Source: an uncultured Burkholderiales bacterium
Lineage (GTDB): Bacteria; Pseudomonadota; Gammaproteobacteria; Burkholderiales; Burkholderiaceae_C
Assembly: GCA_903887655.1 (NCBI GenBank)
Contig: CAISQQ010000191.1
Location: forward strand, 1-6,015
Length of the DNA stretch: 6,015 nt
Direction of reading: 5' to 3'
Shown: positions 1-6,015 of the stretch, in pieces
How positions within the stretch are numbered: position 1 is the first letter of the stretch
Layout of the letters: each line of letters opens with the position of its first letter
Position numbers and translations under genes: made by a program
Notes under the pieces: model-generated
Database searches by the model: none
The model's input: only the letters and a program-made list of their open reading frames with translations
What the model was told of the DNA's origin: nothing

Positions 1-650
1 AAGATAGGTGATTTTTTGAAAAGGGTGGGCCCTACAATCGGTCAATATGCAGTTCTAAAATATTACTTTTTGGGCCATGTTTCGGTGGTTTCACATCATG
101 GATTGAAACGACTATTTCGAGCAGTTTACAAAACTTGTTGTAACAATCCAGCCTCAAGGATGGCCGAGACTCATAAATAGGAATGCCTTTGAGTTTAGGG
201 TCATCCATCACAGTCATCAAGGCAAAGAACCCACTGCTTTTGACAAAACAAGTCATTGAAGGAGCAGTGACTCAAAAATGAGCCACTCTGTTCATGACTG
301 GGTCTGTGAGCGACGAACTGTAAACAATCTTTTTAAGCTTGTCCTTGACTTGTGGCAAAGATTCCCATGCACCCAATCTCTACCATCGAGCCTTGGCTTG
401 ATCCCATCAAAAAATCAATGCGTCCCAAGGATTCTAAAGATGGGTTTGGATTCCAGTCGATGGGGAACACGAATTTCGTGAAACCCGCTTATATCGACAA
501 CTTGACGCGCGGGTTTTAAATGGCTTGAAGTTGGAGTCGCCCCCATTGAACTGGGTGCCTGGCTTTGCCCAACGGGCATTGCATTCGGTATGTCGATGAC
601 TGGCGTCAACGATTGCGAAAACTTGAACGCTAAAAACGACCAAGAATCGG
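1..650. other. Region without an identifiable gene; short competing open frames
   Basis: No frame here gives a recognisable protein. On the + strand, frame 1 is open from the left edge to a TAG at 178-180 (about 59 codons, lysine-rich, possibly the tail of a gene entering from the left). On the - strand a 74-codon frame covers 32-256 in the same place, without a visible ribosome binding site. A 67-codon + frame (278-481) has an AAGGAG-like sequence at 259-264, 13 bases before its ATG, but uses many rare codons (CGA, AGA, AGG, CTA). Between 367 and 688 all three + frames are partly open. I could not choose among these. No tRNA, transposase or direct repeat was seen. The stretch may contain a decayed gene or lineage-specific small genes. 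Confidence 0.5.
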
Positions 651-688
651 ATGAAAAAACAGTTTTCTCATGGTTTTCTAAAAAATAA
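367..688 (+). pseudogene. Possible small gene broken by a frameshift (very tentative)
   Basis: A frame starting at ATG 367 runs 50 codons to TAA 517-519. If one T of the TTTT run at 514-517 is dropped, it continues without a stop for a further 56 codons to TAA 686-688. The continuation has a coding-like codon pattern rich in G at first positions (GAA GTT GGA GTC GCC) and encodes the run WLEVGVAPIELGAWL. The combined product would be about 106 residues and would overlap the start of the MFS gene by 38 bases. I recognise no family. Against it, a different frame (438-599) is also open, and the putative shift lies in the 3' arm of a terminator-like hairpin. Chance open frames are a fair alternative. 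Confidence 0.15.
481..517 (+). terminator. Candidate rho-independent terminator hairpin
   Basis: AAACCCGC (481-488) and GCGGGTTT (509-516) are perfect 8-bp inverted repeats. The 20-base loop can itself fold, with TCGA (494-497) pairing to TTGA (502-505) around CAAC using one G-U pair. The right arm ends in TTTT (514-517), a short U-tract. It begins at the last base of the stop codon of the 278-481 open frame and lies 134 bases before the MFS start. It could therefore end transcription coming from the left. The short U-tract keeps confidence moderate. Confidence 0.4.
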
Positions 689-1901
689 GCCTGCTGCTGA
701 CCTCAAGGCTATACCGAAGAGTATTTGGGTGCTCGGCTTCGTGAGTATGTTGACCGATATTTCATCGGACATGGTTCACAGTTTGCTGCCCATGTACCTG
801 GTGAGCACAATGGGAGCGAGTGTTTTGACAGTCGGGCTCATAGAGGGCGTTGCCGAATCAACTGCTTTGATGTTGAAGGTGTTTTCTGGTGGTTTGAGTG
901 ATTTCTTAGGTCGCCGAAAGATTCTGGCTGTCGTCGGGTATGGTCTGAGTGCGATCACCAAACCCATATTTCCTACAGCCACTTCCATTCAGATGATTCT
1001 GGGTGCTCGATTTATCGACCGAATTGGCAAGGGAATCCGAGATGCCCCTAGAGACGCGCTCATTGTGGACATCACGCCAGTCGAACTCCGCGGATCCGCG
1101 TTTGGATTGCGTCAAGCTTTGGACTCAGTAGGTGCATTTCTTGGCCCATCCATCGCTGTGATGTTGATGCTGGTGTGGGCCAATGACTTTAAGAAGGTGT
1201 TTTGGGTCGCCACTTTGCCTGCCCTTCTTGCTGTGACTTTGATGCTTCTGTTTGTCACTGAGACCCACAAGGATCGATCTGACACACCCTTCAATCTTTT
1301 CAACATCAATGTCTTAAAACAGTTGGGCCCCAATTACTGGTCAATCATCTCCATCGGGATCATGTTGGGATTGGCAAGATACAGCGATGCATTTTTAGTA
1401 TTGCGAGCCTATCAAAGTGGAATACCCATGTCTTTGGTCCCCTTGATCATGGTGGTCATGAATGTGGTCTATGCTTCAGTCTCGTATCCCATTGGAAAGC
1501 TTTCCGATCAAGTGGAACATGGCCAACTCATCATGTGGGGTGTTTTTACACTTTTATTGGCCAATATCGTATTGGCCTGCGGAAAAGACGCTGAGTATGT
1601 TCTCCTGGGTGTTTCATTGTGGGGTTTGCACATGGGTATTTCACAAGGCCTACTCGCCTCAATGATCGCGAATGTTGCACCCAATCATTTGCGGGGTACA
1701 GCCTATGGGGTTTTTAATTTCTGCCTGGGCATATCAATGCTCGCATCCAATGCAATTGCAGGGCTCCTCTGGGATCACTTGGGTGCTGAATATACATTTT
1801 ATGTCGGTGCTTTGATTTGTACGTTTTGCTGGGTTTTGTTGATTCTTGAAATTATTAAAGTTCCTCTGCCTTTAATTTCACCCAATAACCGTCATGATTA
1901 A
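651..1901 (+). CDS. MFS permease, MJ1317-like subgroup
   Basis: This encodes a complete 416-residue inner-membrane transporter of the major facilitator superfamily, with about 12 hydrophobic segments. The N-half carries a motif-A loop between TM2 and TM3 (GGLSDFLGRRK, residues 80-90). A conserved block follows (DRIGKGIRDAPRDALI, 123-138), then an LRGSAFGLRQALDSVGAFLGP segment at 146-166. The C-half repeats this last pattern as LRGTAYGVFNFCLG (347-360), as expected from the internal duplication of MFS proteins. The sequence GLIEGVAESTAL (62-73) is typical of an uncharacterised permease subgroup often annotated only as MFS transporter; the substrate is unknown. ATG 651 is used because an in-frame TGA lies at 624-626; the ribosome binding site is weak. 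No promoter could be defined upstream. The gene lies 273 bases before the metal-efflux adaptor in the same orientation, so a related role is possible but unproven. Confidence 0.9.
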   Translation: MKKQFSHGFLKNKPAADLKAIPKSIWVLGFVSMLTDISSDMVHSLLPMYLVSTMGASVLTVGLIEGVAESTALMLKVFSGGLSDFLGRRKILAVVGYGLSAITKPIFPTATSIQMILGARFIDRIGKGIRDAPRDALIVDITPVELRGSAFGLRQALDSVGAFLGPSIAVMLMLVWANDFKKVFWVATLPALLAVTLMLLFVTETHKDRSDTPFNLFNINVLKQLGPNYWSIISIGIMLGLARYSDAFLVLRAYQSGIPMSLVPLIMVVMNVVYASVSYPIGKLSDQVEHGQLIMWGVFTLLLANIVLACGKDAEYVLLGVSLWGLHMGISQGLLASMIANVAPNHLRGTAYGVFNFCLGISMLASNAIAGLLWDHLGAEYTFYVGALICTFCWVLLILEIIKVPLPLISPNNRHD

Positions 1902-1904
1902 AGG
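1869..1904 (+). repeat. 8-bp inverted repeat spanning the MFS stop codon
   Basis: CCTTTAAT (1869-1876) and ATTAAAGG (1897-1904) are perfect inverted repeats around a 20-base loop, and the right arm contains the TAA stop (1899-1901). The stem is AT-rich and no T-run follows, so it is a poor intrinsic terminator. It might stabilise the 3' end of the message, or it may be chance. Confidence 0.3.
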
Positions 1905-1965
1905 ATGGTCCAAATGAATTATTCCAGGCGTGTAGATACTTGATCTTTCGTGGTTTAATTCAGAG

Positions 1966-2016
1966 ATAGGCATAAAAAACGATCATTTTGTCTAGCCTAT
2001 GACTCCTATTTTTTTT
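1966..2016 (+). terminator. Weak terminator-like stem followed by a T-run
   Basis: ATAGGC (1966-1971) pairs with GCCTAT (1995-2000), and an inner imperfect palindrome AAAACGATCATTTT (1976-1989) extends the folded structure. Eight T residues follow at 2009-2016, but eight bases separate the stem from the T-run, which weakens the call. Its place after the MFS gene and before the operon promoter fits a transcription boundary. Confidence 0.3.
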
Positions 2017-2059
2017 ATCATGCGATGGAGGGATCACGGCAAAGAATTAATTCAATCAT

Positions 2060-2090
2060 TTGACATAAAATCCTAAGAGTTTTAGATATT
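2060..2090 (+). promoter_or_regulatory. Candidate MerR-type promoter/operator of the efflux operon
   Basis: A perfect -35 hexamer TTGACA (2060-2065) is followed by a 19-bp spacer and a GATATT -10 (2085-2090, four of six consensus matches). The spacer TAAAATCCTAAGAGTTTTA is itself a dyad centred on 2075: 14 of its 18 off-centre positions are symmetric, with perfect TAAAA/TTTTA outer arms and an inner CT/AG. Overlong 19-20 bp spacers filled by a dyad are the known signature of promoters activated by MerR-family metal sensors (MerR, CueR, ZntR, PbrR). Transcription would start near 2097 and leave a leader of about 78 bases before ATG 2175. An ordinary sigma-70 reading with 17-bp spacing gives the poorer -10 TAGATA. 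No regulator gene lies in the window. Confidence 0.45.
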
Positions 2091-2174
2091 TTGAAGTGAA
2101 AATTATCGGCACTTTGATTTGTATATTCATGTTCCATTTTAAGTTGGTGTCAATTGCTGTTTATAGAAAACAAG

Positions 2175-3299
2175 ATGGCCATTTTTAAAAAGTACGTCAT
2201 TTTTGCGCTTTTAGCCTGTCAGACTATGACGTTGACGAATGCTGCAAAAGCCGAGTCTTCGCCTGTCCCAGTGGCCAGTGGTTTGCCCATTTTTTTGCAG
2301 CTCAGTGTTCAACAGCAAGCTAGCCTGGGCCTACAAGTGACCACGGTCCAGTCAATGAAGGACGCTCAGGTGCTGGTCAGTGCCACCGTGGTCGTGCCCC
2401 CGGGAAAAGAATTCACGGTTTCAGCCCCTTATCCTGGACAAGTGTCGCGTTTATTGGTGGGGGTGGGTGACACGGTGAAAGCCGCAAGATCCCTGGCGTT
2501 GTTCACCAGTCCCATGTTGGGCGATGCGCGTCGATTGCTATTGGAGGCCAGTTTGGACTCTAAAAATGCAACGGCTGCGGTGCAACGCGATCAGGCTTTG
2601 TATGACGAAGGCATTATTCCAGCGGTGCGTTTGCAGCTGAGTCGATCCAAGCAAGAAGTGGCGCAATCATTGTTGCGTGCCCGTGAGGCTGAGTTGTTGG
2701 CCACAGGCATGCGTTTTGATGCCAATTCGGGCTATGCCACAGGCACCATTCAAGCGCCTTTATCAGGGACTGTTTCCGAAGCTTTTGTGGCTGTTGGCCA
2801 GCGGGTTGAAGCCGGTGCATTGCTCTTTAAACTGGCCGATACCTCGCAATTGCAAATCGATTTGCAACTTTCATCGGATAAAGCTTCGCAAATGAAGGTG
2901 GGGGATGCTGTCAGTATTCCTTCTCGCAGTGCAAGTGCCAAAATCACAGGTGTGAGCCGCGCTCTTGATGCCAGTCAATCTGCACGTGCACGCGCCTTGG
3001 TGATCCAAAGGGGTAGTTTACAAGTCGGTGAACTGGTTACCGTTGCCGTACACACTGAAGCCAAACCCAGTCTCGACAAATTAAAGTCCCATTGGTTAAT
3101 CCCTTCGCGCTCGGTCACTCAATGGAGTGGTAAATCATGGGTGTTTGTCGCCAACGACAAAGGGTTTGTTGCCCAAGAGGTGAATATCATTTCCTCGACA
3201 GACGATTTGTCCCTCGTTGAGGCCACGCTGTCGGCCGGTAGCAAAGTGGCCATGACAGGCGTTGCATCCTTGCGTGCGATGATGCAAAAGGACAACTAG
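2175..3299 (+). CDS. Periplasmic adaptor (membrane fusion protein) of an HME-RND efflux system
   Basis: This 374-residue protein should link an RND pump to an outer-membrane channel and may hand metal to the pump. A signal peptide is visible: K5-K6, a hydrophobic stretch at 8-21 and a probable cleavage after AKA (residue 26). A barrel-sandwich (lipoyl-like) half lies at 82-113 (SAPYPGQVSRLLVGVGDTV), a helical hairpin at about 115-180, and the second lipoyl half at 190-220 (TIQAPLSGTVSEAFVAVGQR). The beta-barrel spans about 225-292 and the membrane-proximal domain about 300-367. The start is ATG 2175; an in-frame TTG at 2154 would add seven residues before the signal peptide and looks less likely. 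The mature N-terminus (27-60) lacks methionines and histidines, so the N-terminal Met site of CusB is not evident. The last codon region supplies the ribosome binding site for the pump gene. It belongs to the CzcB/CusB-like group; the metal is unassigned. Confidence 0.88.
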   Translation: MAIFKKYVIFALLACQTMTLTNAAKAESSPVPVASGLPIFLQLSVQQQASLGLQVTTVQSMKDAQVLVSATVVVPPGKEFTVSAPYPGQVSRLLVGVGDTVKAARSLALFTSPMLGDARRLLLEASLDSKNATAAVQRDQALYDEGIIPAVRLQLSRSKQEVAQSLLRAREAELLATGMRFDANSGYATGTIQAPLSGTVSEAFVAVGQRVEAGALLFKLADTSQLQIDLQLSSDKASQMKVGDAVSIPSRSASAKITGVSRALDASQSARARALVIQRGSLQVGELVTVAVHTEAKPSLDKLKSHWLIPSRSVTQWSGKSWVFVANDKGFVAQEVNIISSTDDLSLVEATLSAGSKVAMTGVASLRAMMQKDN

Positions 3300-3301
3300 T
3301 G
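3288..3301 (+). promoter_or_regulatory. Ribosome binding site and TAGTG coupling that set the pump start
   Basis: AAGGA (3288-3292) lies six bases before GTG 3299-3301, and the GTG shares its first G with the adaptor stop TAG (3297-3299). This spacing and overlap support a GTG start for the pump and translational coupling, giving matched synthesis of adaptor and pump. Confidence 0.75.
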
Positions 3302-6015
3302 TTTGAGCAAATCATACGGTTGAGCTTACGCTTTCGCAGTCTGACGCTGGCTTTTTCTCTTTTGCTGACCATCGCCGGCGTCTATTCATGGCTTAACTTA
3401 CCCATTGATGCTTTCCCTGATATCTCGCCCACACAGGCCAAAGTCATACTCAAAATACCAGGAATGACACCCGAGGAAGTGGAGCAACGCGTCGTCAAGC
3501 CCATCGAACAAGAGTTCTTGAGTATTCCAAGAAAGCGCGTTGTTCGATCGATCTCAAAGTACGCCATTGCTGACATCACCATCGACTTTGAAGAAGGTGT
3601 GGATTTGTATTGGGCGAGACAACAAGTCTCTGAGCGCTTGGGTTCCGTCATGCGTGATTTGCCCGATGGTGTCACAGGTGGATTGGCCCCCATCACCACG
3701 CCACTGAGCGAGGTCTACATGTTCACGCTAGAAGGCGAGGCTTATAGTTTGGCTGAAAAACGCAGAGTCCTCGACTGGGTGATTCGCCCAGAGTTGAGAA
3801 CCATCGCCGGAGTGGCCGATGTCAACTCGCTTGGCGGCAGAGTGCAGACGTATGAAGTCATTCCGAATGCAGCAAAGATGGCGGCAATGGGCTTGCCCAT
3901 GGACGATTTGCGTCAAGCATTGATCGCCAACAACAGCAATGACGGTGCGGGTCGTTTGACGGCGGGTGAAGAAGCCTTGGTGGTCCGAATTGAAGGTGCG
4001 GTGCAAACTTTGGACGACTTGCGTGCCATTCGATTGACCACCAAGCATCGTGAGAAGATTCAGCTCGACGACATCGCCACGGTCACCCATGGTGAACTGA
4101 CGCGTTACGGTGCTGTCACCCACGACGGTCAAGGCGAAGCCGTTGAGGGTTTGGTGCTGGGTATGCGAGGCGTTAACGCACGCCAGCTGGTCAATGCGGT
4201 TGATGCAAAACTCATCGAGATGGCACCGCACTTGCCTAAAGGCATGACGATAAAGACCTTCTACAACCGCGGCGATCTGGTCACGCGTGCTTCGGATACC
4301 GTGATTCATGCTTTGATCGAGGCCGCGGTGTTGGTGTGCATCACGCTTTACGTGTTTTTGGGCGGTGTTCGTGCCTCCCTTGTGGTGGCGGTGGCCTTGC
4401 CTTTGTCACTGCTGAGCACCTTCATGCTCATGCGTGGTTTTGGTTTGACTGCAAATTTGATGAGCCTGGGGGGGTTGGCCATTGCCTTGGGGATGTTGGT
4501 CGATGCAGCGATTGTTGTGGTGGAGAACATCGAAACTGCCTACGCTTCAAATCCAGCCGGTCATGCCTTGTCAAAGACTGAAATTTTGCTCAATGCGGTT
4601 CGTCAGGTGGTCAAACCCGTTGCATCTGGTGTGCTGATCATCTGCGTGGTTTTTTTACCGCTCTTGAGTTTAGAGGGCTTAGAGGGCAAGCTCTTTGCAC
4701 CCGTCGCCATCACCATCATCATGGCGCTCGCCTCCTCGCTGTTGTTGGCTTTTACGGTCATTCCAGCGTTGGCTTCACTGGTATTGAAGGAAGAGGGCGC
4801 TCACGAGCCTTTGGTGATGAAAAAAGTTCACTCGGCCTATCTTCAGCTGCGCGAGCGCGTGTGGTCCAAGCCCAAATGGCTGTACGCCATATCATTTGCT
4901 TCTTTGGTCGTGGCCGCTTTTTTGTACGGCTCCATTGGAAAAACCTTTATGCCCACCTTGGATGAGGGGGATATCTTGATCCAGTTGCAAAAACTTCCAT
5001 CCATTTCCTTGGAAGCTGCGCTTGAGATCGACACCCGTGTGCAGCAAGCCATTTTGGAGAAAGTGCCCGAGGTCAAATCAATCATTGCTCGTGCAGGATC
5101 GGATGAGTTGGGGCTCGATCCGATGGGCTTTAATGAAACCGATACCTTTTTGGTCCTCAAGCCCAAGAGTGAATGGCGTGGTAAAAAAGACGACATCATC
5201 ACAGCGCTTCGCACCGTTTTAGATGGATTTCCGGGCTTGGTCTATGGTTTTACCCAGCCCATTGAGATGCGAGTGTCTGAAATGCTCACAGGAACGCGTG
5301 GAGATGTCGTCATCAAAATATTTGGCACAGACCTGGGTGTCTTGAACGAAACTGCCCTCAAAATCGCCAATAGTGTTCGCCCCATACCGGGTGCGGCTGA
5401 GGTCATCGCGCCCAAGGCGGAGGGCTTACAGTACCTCTCGGTGAAATTGAACAGAGCCAATCTGGGGCAAGCAGGGTTGAGCGTCGAGTCATTGCAAAAA
5501 TCCCTCAAAGATCAGATTGAGGGTGAATCTTTGGGCTATGTGTTGCAAAATGGATTTCGAATTCCCCTCATGATCCGCGGCAATGAGGCCACACGCCAAA
5601 GTCCTGAGGCTTTTAAGAACCTACAACTCTCCGCCCCCGATGGACGCATTTGGGCAACCAATGCGCTGGCTGACATTCGATTGGTTGATGGTCCCATTCG
5701 AGTTGATCACGAACAAAGTGCGCGATTCACCAGTATTCAGGTGTCTGTGGATGGACGCGATTTAACGGGCTTTGTGAGCGAGGCACAAAAAGTGGTGACA
5801 GCCTTGAATTTGCCGGGTGATTTGCGCATTGTTTGGGGTGGGCAGTTTGAAAATCAGCAGCGTTCTGCTGATCGCTTGGGACTTGTCATCCCGGCAGCGA
5901 TGGTGATCATCTTTGTGATCTTGGTTTTTACTGGGTACGGAAACATCGGAGAGGTCGCTGTGGCTAATGATGGCATTGGTGATATCGCATTAGCTGCTGA
6001 CTTTGCATCAAATAC
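3299..6015 (+). CDS. HME-family RND efflux pump (CzcA/CusA family), 3' end missing
   Basis: This encodes an inner-membrane, proton-driven trimeric pump exporting metal ions through the adaptor. The frame is open for 905 codons to the window edge; family members are about 1,030-1,060 residues, so the last TM segments are missing. The N-terminus MFEQIIRLSLRFRSL leads into TM1 (about 13-32), followed by DAFPDISPTQ (37-46), GMTPEEVEQRVVKPIE (55-70) and YWARQQVSERL (104-114), all HME hallmarks. TM2-TM6 occupy about 337-495, TM7 526-545 and TM8 861-877. TM4 reads ALGMLVDAAIVVVEN (396-410): D402 and E409 match CzcA D408 and E415, but the position of CzcA D402 is alanine (A396). The second periplasmic part has MPTLDEGD (551-558), FTQPIEMRVSEMLTG (651-665) and WGGQFENQQR (846-855). 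By alignment the CusA metal methionines M573, M623 and M672 correspond to I569, F611 and E661. Start GTG 3299 follows a good ribosome binding site. Residues after about 885 depart from the family. Confidence 0.92.
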   Translation, partial: MFEQIIRLSLRFRSLTLAFSLLLTIAGVYSWLNLPIDAFPDISPTQAKVILKIPGMTPEEVEQRVVKPIEQEFLSIPRKRVVRSISKYAIADITIDFEEGVDLYWARQQVSERLGSVMRDLPDGVTGGLAPITTPLSEVYMFTLEGEAYSLAEKRRVLDWVIRPELRTIAGVADVNSLGGRVQTYEVIPNAAKMAAMGLPMDDLRQALIANNSNDGAGRLTAGEEALVVRIEGAVQTLDDLRAIRLTTKHREKIQLDDIATVTHGELTRYGAVTHDGQGEAVEGLVLGMRGVNARQLVNAVDAKLIEMAPHLPKGMTIKTFYNRGDLVTRASDTVIHALIEAAVLVCITLYVFLGGVRASLVVAVALPLSLLSTFMLMRGFGLTANLMSLGGLAIALGMLVDAAIVVVENIETAYASNPAGHALSKTEILLNAVRQVVKPVASGVLIICVVFLPLLSLEGLEGKLFAPVAITIIMALASSLLLAFTVIPALASLVLKEEGAHEPLVMKKVHSAYLQLRERVWSKPKWLYAISFASLVVAAFLYGSIGKTFMPTLDEGDILIQLQKLPSISLEAALEIDTRVQQAILEKVPEVKSIIARAGSDELGLDPMGFNETDTFLVLKPKSEWRGKKDDIITALRTVLDGFPGLVYGFTQPIEMRVSEMLTGTRGDVVIKIFGTDLGVLNETALKIANSVRPIPGAAEVIAPKAEGLQYLSVKLNRANLGQAGLSVESLQKSLKDQIEGESLGYVLQNGFRIPLMIRGNEATRQSPEAFKNLQLSAPDGRIWATNALADIRLVDGPIRVDHEQSARFTSIQVSVDGRDLTGFVSEAQKVVTALNLPGDLRIVWGGQFENQQRSADRLGLVIPAAMVIIFVILVFTGYGNIGEVAVANDGIGDIALAADFASN

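Noticed and set aside
32..256. A 74-codon - strand frame with SSGFFALMTVMDDPKLKGIPI, faintly like the N-terminus of Y-family DNA polymerases (FYASVE...DP.L.GKP).
   Set aside because: The match is loose, the following residues do not continue the polymerase pattern, the length is far too short and there is no ribosome binding site.
502..530. TTGACG (502-507) with TTGAAG (525-530) as a promoter for the MFS gene.
   Set aside because: The -10 matches at only three of six positions and the -35 lies within the 481-517 hairpin; not convincing.
2020..2076. An 18-codon + frame starting at ATG 2020 in the operon leader region.
   Set aside because: No ribosome binding site, and it ends inside the candidate operator, upstream of the predicted transcription start.
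2122..2127. TATATT as a -10 element for the adaptor gene.
   Set aside because: The hexamer is good, but no acceptable -35 lies 15-19 bases upstream (only A-rich sequence at 2099-2104).
2154..2174. TTG at 2154 as the adaptor start.
   Set aside because: ATG 2175 gives a normal signal peptide with lysines directly before the hydrophobic core; the seven extra residues lack a better ribosome binding site.
3382..3699. A 105-codon - strand open frame.
   Set aside because: Antisense shadow of the conserved N-terminal part of the pump.
3728..4309. A 193-codon open frame on the - strand.
   Set aside because: It lies wholly antisense to well-conserved parts of the RND pump (first periplasmic domain); it is a codon-bias shadow with no family resemblance.
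4843..5214. A 123-codon - strand open frame.
   Set aside because: Antisense to TM7 and the second periplasmic domain of the pump; no independent support.

Overview
This looks like a piece of a Gram-negative bacterial chromosome or plasmid, most likely from a betaproteobacterium of the Burkholderiales type. That assignment is an inference from family resemblance, the many TTG leucine codons and the moderate GC content; nothing here, such as an rRNA gene, fixes the taxon. The last coding region runs off the right edge, and its final ~50 bases look error-prone, so the window may end at a contig edge.

Layout, left to right, all convincing genes on the + strand. Positions 1-650 hold no gene I can name: there are several short competing open frames and one good hairpin (481-517) that could be a terminator. 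Positions 651-1901 encode a complete 416-residue MFS permease. Positions 1902-2153 are an AT-rich intergenic region with a weak possible terminator and a promoter-like element. In that element a perfect TTGACA and a GATATT are separated by exactly 19 bp, and the 19 bp form a dyad. This is the geometry of promoters controlled by MerR-family metal sensors. Positions 2175-3299 encode a periplasmic adaptor (membrane fusion protein). Positions 3299-6015 encode about 905 residues of a heavy-metal-efflux (HME) RND pump of the CzcA/CusA family, lacking its C-terminal end.

The adaptor and pump form a tightly coupled operon: the adaptor stop and the pump GTG start share a base (TAGTG), and a good ribosome binding site lies in the adaptor tail. 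Together they would form the inner-membrane and periplasmic part of a proton-driven tripartite efflux system. No outer-membrane channel gene (czcC/cusC type) is present in the window. Substrate cannot be assigned with confidence: the pump lacks the CusA copper/silver methionines, yet its TM4 motif also lacks the first aspartate of the CzcA motif. The MFS gene lies upstream on the same strand, separated by 250 bp and its own apparent transcription boundary, so a shared function is possible but not shown.
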